From NCBI RefSeq assembly GCF_003148565.1, contig NZ_QGGL01000002.1:248001-312000 (forward strand): a stretch of 64,000 nt of DNA. Reading direction: 5' to 3'. Positions 25,101-31,238 of this stretch are shown here, piece after piece (the stretch's first letter is position 1; every line of letters begins with the position of its first letter). The stretch is from Tumebacillus permanentifrigoris. GTDB taxonomy: Bacteria; Bacillota; Bacilli; Tumebacillales; Tumebacillaceae. The notes under the pieces are model-generated. The model was not told the DNA's origin, ran no database searches, and worked only from the letters and a program-made list of their open reading frames with translations. Position numbers and translations under genes: made by a program.

Positions 25101-26481
25101 CCTCTTGAATCTGAGTCGGGTCAGGATACTTTTTCGTATCATCGTACACATATGTCGTTGTTTTCACAGAGTCGCCGCGCTCTTCACGTTGCGTAATTTT
25201 CTTGAAAAACGGTGTCGCTGGCAGCGAATCCTTTTTGTAGGTGTACGTAGTACTTCGCCCTAAATCATCCTTGACCACCGTGCGGAACGTGCGATCTGTG
25301 TACTGTCGGGTGATGTCTCCAAAGTAGGAGAAACTCATATGATTGTAGATTGTCTTGTTGTCGCCATCGCTGACTACGTCCGAGACATCCTTGATGCGAT
25401 ACAAGTCATTGGACGATACGCCGCTCAGCAAGGTTGCCATTTCTGTGTATTGGTATTGCGACACATCCCCTGTAGGGTGTTCAACCGTTGTAATCAAGGC
25501 ATAAGGACTTAAGATATTGTAACTGGCCCCAAAATAGGACATGTACGTTTGTCTCCATGCGTCCTTCACAGCATACTGGTAACGGGTTTTGACTGTTGGC
25601 AGTACTTCCGTTTCTGTCAGCAAGGGGACGGTCTGTGCAGATGTAGGCGATAATTCAACAGCAGTCGGAGTGAAGCGGTAGTACAACGTTCGTGCACCAC
25701 TTTTCACAACTACTTTTTGAGCGCCATCTGCGTCAGTTCCAGCCGGGATGTAATCGAACGTGATGGAGTTTCCGATATTGTTTTGAATTTTACGAATCGG
25801 AGTTCCCCTATTACCTGCTCCAGCAGCAATCGGTGCGAAAGTAAAGCAGTCTAGACCTGTCGTATCATACGTGAAGGTGATGACATTATTAAACGTATCT
25901 TTGATTCGGATCAACTGTCCTTCGTTATTGAAAAAGTAAAAGCGTCCTTCCTTCAACATCGTGAGCTTCCGAGTGGTATCGAGATACGAGTTGTCTGTTT
26001 CAAACGTTACATCTTTGTATGCACCGCCACTTGAGTAGGTCTCCCCGCTTGGTAAGTGGACATCGTAACCATCTACATACGGCAATTCCCATCTCCAACC
26101 GGGACCGAGGAACGAAGTCCGCAGTTGGGATTTGGGCTTGGCAACAAAAGTCCCTCCTTCTTCCACTCCGTCAAATAACTGGGCAGAGTAACTGTCATAG
26201 TCTCTTTTCAATTTCAGGTCAAACCCGTTTGCGCCTGGCAACACCAAGTCGTCCTTGGAGATGTACACACTGCCTGTAAGCGTCGAAACATAATCCTTCG
26301 AGGCTGGGATGACATACGGTGCTTGCTTGAAGACGTTATTCAGGTTAATTGGAGTTTTGTCAGAGGCTGAGGTCGACGTCAGAGTCGTCGAACCATTGGT
26401 ATTGGCGGCCATTGCAGTGGGTACCGAGGTCACGGCCAAAACGGTCGCTAACGAGAACGCCAGTATATTTTTTAGTTTCAT
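22165..26481 (-). CDS. secreted RHS/YD-repeat protein with variable C-terminal domain
   Basis: A 1438-residue exported protein. Residues 1-25 are a signal peptide (ILAFSLATVLAVTSVPTAMA). An N-terminal domain containing DLVLPGANGFDLKLKRDYDS, typical of the DUF6531/RHS N-terminal region, leads into many YD repeats (GRNRWVRDAKDQ, YEYDLLNRISKVSNPD, YTYDVAGNRTTMVDPFGR). The RHS core closes with SGLIYLRARWYDPSQGRFIT and ends NPQRNIDPSG at about residue 1315. The last 123 residues are a distinct domain (GWEVRIPDGKQALQVRIM, then VPYYRVVKNGKPGTDYLGKW) in the position of a toxin tip. The RHS shell would encapsulate it. The start overlaps the upstream gene by four bases. Low GC suggests transfer. Confidence 0.92.
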   Translation of the reverse strand: MKLKNILAFSLATVLAVTSVPTAMAANTNGSTTLTSTSASDKTPINLNNVFKQAPYVIPASKDYVSTLTGSVYISKDDLVLPGANGFDLKLKRDYDSYSAQLFDGVEEGGTFVAKPKSQLRTSFLGPGWRWELPYVDGYDVHLPSGETYSSGGAYKDVTFETDNSYLDTTRKLTMLKEGRFYFFNNEGQLIRIKDTFNNVITFTYDTTGLDCFTFAPIAAGAGNRGTPIRKIQNNIGNSITFDYIPAGTDADGAQKVVVKSGARTLYYRFTPTAVELSPTSAQTVPLLTETEVLPTVKTRYQYAVKDAWRQTYMSYFGASYNILSPYALITTVEHPTGDVSQYQYTEMATLLSGVSSNDLYRIKDVSDVVSDGDNKTIYNHMSFSYFGDITRQYTDRTFRTVVKDDLGRSTTYTYKKDSLPATPFFKKITQREERGDSVKTTTYVYDDTKKYPDPTQIQEVNTSKSNPSVSSKPKTTTRSYDEYGYVTSETLPNGTYNEYKYIAFAGFNMNPIYHAMVSKTEYLTGSPTNTNVPATYKQTDYTLDQATSAVTKQVVKDKSGTLLQQEDFQYDTAGNVIKKNVTDGTQVYTTNYTYKSGFLSQKSTDVTDVNGATSTVSEAYVYDVPTGQLKQYTDARGNISTYEYDLLNRISKVSNPDKTGTKVLYDDLKNTTEMDILDAVGATVKRDVTKWNPLGWKSESGHYEGSTYQRDIQFEYDAYGRNRWVRDAKDQADTMTFDLYDRLLTVTHADSSQIKYEYDDMNNTKTTTDEDGHVTRETYDFDGYVVKTESVQPAGPLVISSVAYDNVGNIVKITDGLSNPTEYQYNALSKLLGVKAPDGSQTAYEYDMRGNLTKVTYNDPNKSTISKSYDQLNRLIKKVDEQNQTVKYFYDGNDNLIKQIDKDDKTLNFEYDTRNRLTKKVAGTDIVKYDYNTQGLRSKMEDQTGTTQYAYTADNKLAVEQLPDGKTVSYTYDVAGNRTTMVDPFGRKIAFTSDTRNRLQSLSFDNATNPTEVAYAYTKSNRVQKATQGNGLVSSYEYDLKNQLTSLQQKKPDGSQLNLFQYGYDSNGNQNSITENNSATQLTYDKVNRVATSTQFNEAYQYDFRSNRTGLQTDKPLVIPTNTYEYDLWNRLTKVTTADNKVVTYKYDGDGLLYERTENGSTTRYYYNDQQQVIAEAKVVNGSPVLLDRFIRGVNGQLVLREDATGSKSYYQHNGHGDVVGLVDANGAQLNTYSYDIWGNQLTATGQLNNPFRYTGEFSDSTSGLIYLRARWYDPSQGRFITEDSFEGNLEQLLTLNLYAYASQNPQRNIDPSGHMTVREEPIAQNTPIYEEEMESGLAWLKKIADAIQKAFGGEVKRTNKDGWEVRIPDGKQALQVRIMAANQNNLVPYYRVVKNGKPGTDYLGKWTNNQKDTHIDLNENPFEQISVTLRGYFSRR

Positions 26482-27086
26482 TGGGCGATCTTCTCCTTGT
26501 TCACTTTCAGCAGATTGCCGTACTTATCCCAGATAAACGAGTATTTGAGCGTGTACAGAGCCCGATCTTGTGTGGCTGTGGAGATACGGTTCCGTGAATC
26601 ATAGGCGTAAGTGACTGGACTACTCGCGATGAGTTTAACTTGATAAGGCGACGAACTAGAATCGGAAAGCTCGCTCCACACTTGCAAATAATACACATTG
26701 CCTGCTGTAACTTTGAATGACAACTCCTCCATGATATTGGCGGGCTGGTCGCTCATCGCGATCAAATTCAAGTCTTTGTCATAGACGATCACATCATAAT
26801 TTTTATTGGTTGCACCTGACATGGCCAAAAAATTCATACCCGTGGTTGTCGGAACGAACTTGTAATAATCGACGTCAGATCCAGACGAGAGATAGGAGGT
26901 TACTTTTTGCCCATAGGAAATCGGGTAGGCGGTAGAGCTTGAATCATTTGGCTCATAGGTATCCGGGTATGTCGTGACTGGTGGAACAATGATGTTCTGA
27001 TTACCTCCTCCACCAATTGCATACGCATAGTTCGGTGTACTACTAAACAACAGAGCAAACAAACTTCCCAACACAAACTTTCTCAT
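26478..27086 (-). CDS. secreted PPC-domain protein with a terminal YD-like repeat
   Basis: A 202-residue exported protein. Residues 1-24 are a signal peptide (FVLGSLFALLFSSTPNYAYA). Residues of about 40-150 match a bacterial pre-peptidase C-terminal (PPC) domain: TYPDTYEPNDSSSTAYPIS, GSDVDYYKFVPT and GNVYYLQVWSE. The last 45 residues contain a YD-like repeat (VTYAYDSRNRISTATQDRAL, then SFIWDKYGNLLKVN). It is the first gene of the RHS operon and its stop overlaps the RHS start (ATGA). It may act with the RHS shell at the cell surface. The start at 27086 is chosen because GGAAGGGTG lies nine bases upstream. Confidence 0.82.
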   Translation of the reverse strand: MRKFVLGSLFALLFSSTPNYAYAIGGGGNQNIIVPPVTTYPDTYEPNDSSSTAYPISYGQKVTSYLSSGSDVDYYKFVPTTTGMNFLAMSGATNKNYDVIVYDKDLNLIAMSDQPANIMEELSFKVTAGNVYYLQVWSELSDSSSSPYQVKLIASSPVTYAYDSRNRISTATQDRALYTLKYSFIWDKYGNLLKVNKEKIAQ

Positions 27087-27207
27087 CTTTGAATCACCCT
27101 TCCTTAGTGAGTGTAAAAAATTCAAAAACTTACACATTGTTAGATTACACTGATTATTCTAGCATAAAACAAATAATTACAACAGTATTTATTTTCAATT
27201 TACTGAC

Positions 27208-27238
27208 AAAAAAGAATCCTCCCAAGGGAAGGATTCTT
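27208..27238 (-). terminator. terminator of the 27271-28152 gene
   Basis: Stem AAGAATCCT-CCC / GGG-AAGGATTCTT-like hairpin with a run of six T on the minus strand, after the dehydrogenase gene. Confidence 0.82.
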
Positions 27239-27270
27239 GTACTGAAATATGGAGTTCATAACCTAGCACT

Positions 27271-28152
27271 TTACTTCAACCCGCTCATCCGCTCCAAGTG
27301 AGCCAGCACCGCCATGATATCCTGATCGCCCAACCCGTTCGCTTTGGCCGCCACATAGGTCTGGTGCGCCGCCGATGTCGCTGGGAGCGCGGCTTCCACT
27401 TTTTTCGCTTCGTCAAGCGCCAGTCCGAAGTCCTTCTCCATGTGCTTCAGCGAAAACGCCGCCGGGTACTCTCCTGCGAGGATACTCGGGGTCTTGCCGA
27501 GCACGATCGGTGCTGCACAGGCGGTCACGCCGATCGCTCTCAGCAGGGTCTCGCGGTCCAGCCCGGCCTTGCTGCCGAGCACCAAGGCTTCCGAGAGTCC
27601 CTGTAGCACCACGCCGAGCAGCAGATTGATCGCCAGCTTCGCTTGCGCCCCTTGCCCGCTCTCCCCGAAGTGGAACGACGCTTTGCCGAGCACGTCGAAC
27701 ACCGGCTTGTGCTGCTCATACGCTTGCTCCTCCCCACCGACGAGGATGACCAGCGTGCCCTCCTTCGCCGGGCCAACTGAACCAGACACCGGGGCTTCGA
27801 GGAACTTCACCCCGCGCTGCAAAAAGGCCTCCGCCGCAAAACGCACCGGCTCCGGCCCCACGGTGCTCATGTCGATCACCGTCTGCCCAGCACGCACGCC
27901 GTGGATCACGCCGCTCTCGCCGTACAGGACCTCCTCCAGCGTCGCACCGTCCGCCACCATCGTGATCACCGTGTCCACCTGTTCCGCCAGTTCTTGCGGG
28001 CTGTTGGCGACCTTAGCGCCCTGTTCGACGAACGCCTCCGCCTTGGCACGGGTGCGGTTGTAGACCGTCACGTCAAATCCAGCCTGCAACAGTCTCGTCA
28101 CCATCGGCTGCCCCATGTTCCCCAATCCGATCCAACCCAATTTCAATGTCAT
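27271..28152 (-). CDS. 3-hydroxyisobutyrate dehydrogenase-family oxidoreductase
   Basis: A 293-residue beta-hydroxyacid dehydrogenase. It has an N-terminal Rossmann motif (LGWIGLGNMGQPMVTRLL), the substrate-binding signature EAPVSGSVGPAKEGTLVILV and the catalytic Lys in GQGAQAKLAINLLLG. Family members oxidise 3-hydroxyisobutyrate, tartronate semialdehyde or 2-hydroxymethylglutarate, and some act on succinic semialdehyde. No valine-degradation genes are present, so the substrate is not fixed. The ATG follows GAGGGAGG. It stands alone between two terminators. Confidence 0.9.
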   Translation of the reverse strand: MTLKLGWIGLGNMGQPMVTRLLQAGFDVTVYNRTRAKAEAFVEQGAKVANSPQELAEQVDTVITMVADGATLEEVLYGESGVIHGVRAGQTVIDMSTVGPEPVRFAAEAFLQRGVKFLEAPVSGSVGPAKEGTLVILVGGEEQAYEQHKPVFDVLGKASFHFGESGQGAQAKLAINLLLGVVLQGLSEALVLGSKAGLDRETLLRAIGVTACAAPIVLGKTPSILAGEYPAAFSLKHMEKDFGLALDEAKKVEAALPATSAAHQTYVAAKANGLGDQDIMAVLAHLERMSGLK

Positions 28153-28223
28153 CTATGCTGCCTCCCTCGTGCATTCCGTGAAGTATGTAGGTCTCCATTG
28201 TATCACGAATCCCATTGCCGAGA

Positions 28224-28257
28224 AAAAAAGCCACCTCTCTGGAGAGAGGTGGCTTTG
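28224..28257 (-). terminator. terminator of the sigma/anti-sigma operon 1
   Basis: A 14-base perfect stem (AAAGCCACCTCTCT / AGAGAGGTGGCTTT), loop GG, directly after the anti-sigma gene stop on the minus strand. Confidence 0.92.
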
Positions 28258-28258
28258 C

Positions 28259-29044
28259 TTATTTCATCGCGATGCTGACCAGATGCGTGCGTTGGACCTC
28301 GATGTCCATTTCCTTCTCGTCCTTCAAGGACATCAGGATCGAAGAGCTCTGGCTCAGCTTCATGTACAATTTGTCGCTGTCACCGATGACTTTGATCGTG
28401 AACGGCGACTGAATCCGGCGCTCGCTTACCTCGGTCAAAGAACCTCGCGTGACGATCTCGGTGTATGGTTTGACGAGGATGCCGTTGATCGCGACCACTT
28501 GGCCGCCGCTGGTGTAGATCTCTTGGACGAGGCGCAGCAAGTCGTAGTTCGATTCGATCTCGCTCTGCGACGCCCCCTTGCGAATCAGCAGCGATTGCTT
28601 GTCGTTGAGCACGATCTCCACACCTTCACCGACAAACTGGCCGTTCGTGTGCGGAATCGTCTGACGCATCAAGCGATCCTCGTTGTCGCCCTTCTTCATC
28701 GCAATCTCTTGGGCGATCTGCTGATTGGCGTTGATGCCGCTGATGCTACCCTCGGATGTGGAAGCACTCTGCGGCGTGTCTGGCAACAACAGGAAGGCAA
28801 ATGCGATCGACAGAGCAGCCCCCGCCAGCGTGGCGGTCAATCGAAGTTTGGGAAACGTGAATCGGAGTTGGCGTTTCCGAACAACCGTCGCTTCCTGACG
28901 ACGAGCTTCGGCTAACACCCTCGTGAGTAGTTCCTGCTTCAACCCTGCGCGCGGTTGCTTCTGCGGCAAGTTGGCCAACGCATCTTCGAGTGACTGAAGG
29001 TCAGCTCTAGACTTCGGCTGTCTCTCTGGGTGACGGAAGTTCAT
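28259..29044 (-). CDS. membrane anti-sigma factor with a DUF881-like outer domain
   Basis: A 261-residue protein. The cytoplasmic N-terminus (about 85 residues, basic, helical: SLEDALANLPQKQPRAGLKQ, ELLTRVLAEARR) should bind the sigma factor; no HxxxCxxC zinc motif is visible. One membrane helix follows (TATLAGAALSIAFAFLLLP). The outer region of about 160 residues contains IYTSGGQVVAINGILVKPYT and PFTIKVIGDSDKLYMKL, which resemble the DUF881 (YlxW/YlxX) family. The start overlaps the ECF sigma gene stop by four bases (ATGA), which supports an anti-sigma role. The signal sensed is unknown; pairing with DUF881 is unusual. Confidence 0.75.
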   Translation of the reverse strand: MNFRHPERQPKSRADLQSLEDALANLPQKQPRAGLKQELLTRVLAEARRQEATVVRKRQLRFTFPKLRLTATLAGAALSIAFAFLLLPDTPQSASTSEGSISGINANQQIAQEIAMKKGDNEDRLMRQTIPHTNGQFVGEGVEIVLNDKQSLLIRKGASQSEIESNYDLLRLVQEIYTSGGQVVAINGILVKPYTEIVTRGSLTEVSERRIQSPFTIKVIGDSDKLYMKLSQSSSILMSLKDEKEMDIEVQRTHLVSIAMK

Positions 29045-29616
29045 GTACCCACCTCCTTTGACGGTAGTGGGTGGAGAGTTATGGGAAAGGTCGGGTCCGC
29101 GGCGAGCAGCGTGCGCAACTTCCGCAAGGCGCGGAAGTGTGTGACTTTGACGCTGGTCTCACTGCACCCCATGATATCGGCGGTTTCCTTGACGGAAAAT
29201 CCGTGGAGTCCTCGCAACACGATCACCGTGCGGTAGGAATCCTTGATCTGGTCCAGGGCCTGCTGCAGCTTCTGCATCGCTTCCTTCTCTTCCAAGGCGT
29301 CCTCCGGCGTACTGCCGGACTCTGGCAATTGCCAGAGCAGTTCGTCCTCGGTGCTGGGCAGCGGCTTTTTGCGCACGATCCAATTGCGGATCGTATTGCG
29401 TGCAATCGCGAAAAGCCAGGTGCGCAGCTCCGAATCCCCACGAAAGTTCGCCAAACCGCGATAGGCTTTGACAAAGACTTCCTGTGTGAGGTCCTCTGCG
29501 TCCTGCGAACGTGAGATCGAGTAAGCGACGAAGTTGTACACGTCTTGGAAATAGCGGTCGTATAGATCGTGAAACGAATCCTCTAGCGCTCTGGAGCGAT
29601 CCTCCGGTTCAAGCAT
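29041..29616 (-). CDS. ECF RNA polymerase sigma factor 1
   Basis: A 191-residue ECF sigma factor. Region 2 is visible as FHDLYDRYFQDVYNFVAYSI, DAEDLTQEVFVKAYRGL and GDSELRTWLFAIARNTIRNW. Region 4 is YRTVIVLRGLHGFSVKETAD followed by GCSETSVKVTHFRALRKLR. It recruits RNA polymerase to an ECF-type promoter, probably including its own. The downstream overlapping gene encodes its membrane anti-sigma factor. The ATG at 29616, with GGGGGAG nine bases upstream, is preferred over a GTG two codons earlier. The target promoter cannot be defined from this window. Confidence 0.93.
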   Translation of the reverse strand: MLEPEDRSRALEDSFHDLYDRYFQDVYNFVAYSISRSQDAEDLTQEVFVKAYRGLANFRGDSELRTWLFAIARNTIRNWIVRKKPLPSTEDELLWQLPESGSTPEDALEEKEAMQKLQQALDQIKDSYRTVIVLRGLHGFSVKETADIMGCSETSVKVTHFRALRKLRTLLAADPTFPITLHPLPSKEVGT

Positions 29617-29750
29617 CAGCACTCACTCCCCCAGAAGCCAGTTCCCCATCTCCACACCGTTATCGTCAAAATAGACACCGAGGTGGTTTAACGGTTACAC
29701 CTGACGTTCAAAAAATGTATATCAGAAATATTCGCGGAATTGTTCGTATG

Positions 29751-29777
29751 AAAAAACCGCCGGAGCCCGGCGGTTTC
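29751..29777 (-). terminator. terminator of the ferredoxin gene
   Basis: A ten-base perfect stem (AAACCGCCGG / CCGGCGGTTT), loop AGC, with six T on the minus strand. The interval 29617-29750 is the sigma-gene promoter region. Confidence 0.9.
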
Positions 29778-29800
29778 GGTGTAAGATGAAGTTTGTAAGA

Positions 29801-30016
29801 TTAGTCTTCCCAACGAACGGATTCAGTCGGGCAACCGTCTTTTGCATCTTGTGCATCGGACAGGAACTCTTCCGGAACTTCAACGAAGCCTTCGAGGCCG
29901 CCTTCGAGCTTGACGAACGCGTAACCATCGTCGTCAGATTCGTACACATCCGGGCAGGTGCTGTAGCAAGCGCCACATGCGATACAGGTATCTTTGTCAA
30001 CCCAAGTCTTTGCCAT
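29801..30016 (-). CDS. fer: [4Fe-4S] ferredoxin with an extra cysteine
   Basis: A 71-residue small electron carrier of the Bacillus Fer type: DKDTCIACGACYSTCPDVYE at the N-terminus and KDGCPTESVRW near the end. The Bacillus monocluster ferredoxins ligate one [4Fe-4S] with CxxCxxC plus a distant Cys. Here Cys11, 14, 17 and 62 fill those places, and Cys21 is extra, giving the CxxCxxCxxxCP pattern of two-cluster ferredoxins without a second motif. The ATG at 30016 has AAGGAGTGG nine bases upstream. It is monocistronic, and its partners (cytochrome P450, desaturase, others) are not in the window. Confidence 0.93.
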   Translation of the reverse strand: MAKTWVDKDTCIACGACYSTCPDVYESDDDGYAFVKLEGGLEGFVEVPEEFLSDAQDAKDGCPTESVRWED

Positions 30017-30098
30017 TTTAAATACCACTCCTTCAATGTCTTCTGAGAGAGATTATAAAACATCTCCCTAGATTCTGCAAGGAATCCACGCAGAAAAT

Positions 30099-30131
30099 CT
30101 CCTGACCTCGTAGATCGAAAAAGGTCAGGAG
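30099..30131. terminator. probable terminator of the 30252-30866 gene
   Basis: Stem CTCCTGACC / GGTCAGGAG with a 15-base loop; ATTTTC follows on the minus strand. It is moderate in strength. Apart from the ferredoxin promoter, nothing else is seen in 30017-30251. Confidence 0.6.
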
Positions 30132-30251
30132 TCAAACATATGAAGGTATTGGGAAAGCATACTAGTATTTTCGCGATTTTCGACCGTTACTATACATTTG
30201 CCTTTAGTTTATCACAAGTTCGCGCAAATGAGAATCGGTCTCACTACTTTT

Positions 30252-30866
30252 TTAGAGATTTTCTGCTTTCCACGCGTTCAATCGGTAGCTGCCGTCCTTG
30301 AGCACTTCCACTTCATACGTCGCGACATTCGGCCCGTTCAGCACGTCGTCCGGGTGCTTCTGCGTAATCGTCCACGCGAATTTGTTTTTGCGGGCGAACA
30401 CCGCCTCCAGCCGCGGATCATAGGCACCTGGGTAGCCATCTGTCGCAAGGATCGTGACATACGCGCTGCCCGATGTGGCGTGCTCTTGGTAAAACTGCTG
30501 GGTGAGCACACGGGCGAGGTCGATGGAGTAGCCTTTTTTGCGAAGTTGCTCGCTGACTTGCGCGAGGGTGGAGACGCCTGTGACATGTTGTTCGGCATCG
30601 GTCGGCAACACGTAGCCCTGCGGGTGGGTCATGCGGTTGAGTTTTTCCTTGATCTCCGCTTGGATCTCGTCGTCCGACTTGGGAGTCGGGGTCGGGTTCT
30701 CGATCGGCTTGTCAGACTCTGTGGGGAGCTTGGTGGCGTTTGAAGGTGTCTGTGGGGTGGATTTGTTCGGTACAGGTTTCGCGGTCTGCTCAGAACAGCC
30801 AACGAGCGCTAGACTGAGGCTGGCGAGCAGGGCCAGAGTCAGCCAGAGCGGTTTGATCGTGCGCAT
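30252..30866 (-). CDS. putative lipoprotein
   Basis: A 204-residue exported lipoprotein. The signal peptide ends in the lipobox LALVGC at Cys24, followed by a Thr/Pro/Ser-rich linker (VPNKSTPQTPSNATKLP). The C-terminal 130 residues form a folded domain (VLPTDAEQHVTGVSTLAQVS, VLTQQFYQEHATSGSAY and VATYEVEVLKDGSYRLNAWK) that suggests a small substrate- or protein-binding unit, but I do not recognise a family. The ATG follows GAGAGGGGG. It is on the same strand as, but separated by terminators from, the sigma factor genes. Confidence 0.78.
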   Translation of the reverse strand: MRTIKPLWLTLALLASLSLALVGCSEQTAKPVPNKSTPQTPSNATKLPTESDKPIENPTPTPKSDDEIQAEIKEKLNRMTHPQGYVLPTDAEQHVTGVSTLAQVSEQLRKKGYSIDLARVLTQQFYQEHATSGSAYVTILATDGYPGAYDPRLEAVFARKNKFAWTITQKHPDDVLNGPNVATYEVEVLKDGSYRLNAWKAENL

Positions 30867-30925
30867 GTGTAGTTCCCCCTCTCCCTGCTATCCATATGCA
30901 GGACGAGCGGGTTTTAGGAGACGAG

Positions 30926-30965
30926 CAAAAAAGAGACCTCGGCCAAGTGCGCGGTCTCTTTTTTC
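30926..30965 (-). terminator. terminator of the 56-aa secreted-peptide gene
   Basis: A 12-base stem (AAAAAAGAGACC / GGTCTCTTTTTT) with a 14-base loop, nine bases after the stop codon of the small secreted protein. Confidence 0.9.
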
Positions 30966-30973
30966 GAGTCAAC

Positions 30974-31144
30974 TTAGTTGTGAATCTGCAGGCGTTTGAT
31001 CGTCTGCCACTGGTCGAAGTTGTGCTTGCCGCCAACTCCCCCAGCGTTCTTGCCCGGCTCACCTTGACCGTCAGCAGCAAGTACCGGAGCGGTGAGCAGG
31101 GACAGTGTGAGGAGCGTGGCGAGCAACAGGCGTGTTTTTTTCAT
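30974..31144 (-). CDS. small secreted peptide, 56 aa
   Basis: A 56-residue precursor with a clear Sec signal peptide (MKKTRLLLATLLTLSLLTAP ending VLA-AD at about residue 22). The mature part of about 34 residues reads GQGEPGKNAGGVGGKHNFDQ and ends WQTIKRLQIHN. The mature part is Gly-rich and basic, has no Cys and resembles no bacteriocin I know. The ATG at 31144 is preceded by CGGAGGAATG; upstream codons in frame lack a ribosome site. It sits between terminators just downstream of the second sigma/anti-sigma pair and could be a target of that sigma factor. Function is unknown. Confidence 0.72.
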   Translation of the reverse strand: MKKTRLLLATLLTLSLLTAPVLAADGQGEPGKNAGGVGGKHNFDQWQTIKRLQIHN

Positions 31145-31205
31145 GGTGCATTCCTCCGTGTCGATAATGATTGTAGTATGCGACAGGTATGGGGAATTCA
31201 TCCAT

Positions 31206-31238
31206 GCAAAAAAGGAGCCACACGCGTGGGCTCCTTTT
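31206..31238 (-). terminator. terminator of the sigma/anti-sigma operon 2
   Basis: Stem AAAAGGAGCCCAC-like (AAAAGGAGCC / GGCTCCTTTT, with an inner CAC/GTG extension), followed on the minus strand by A/T-rich sequence. It overlaps the anti-sigma stop codon. Confidence 0.85.
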
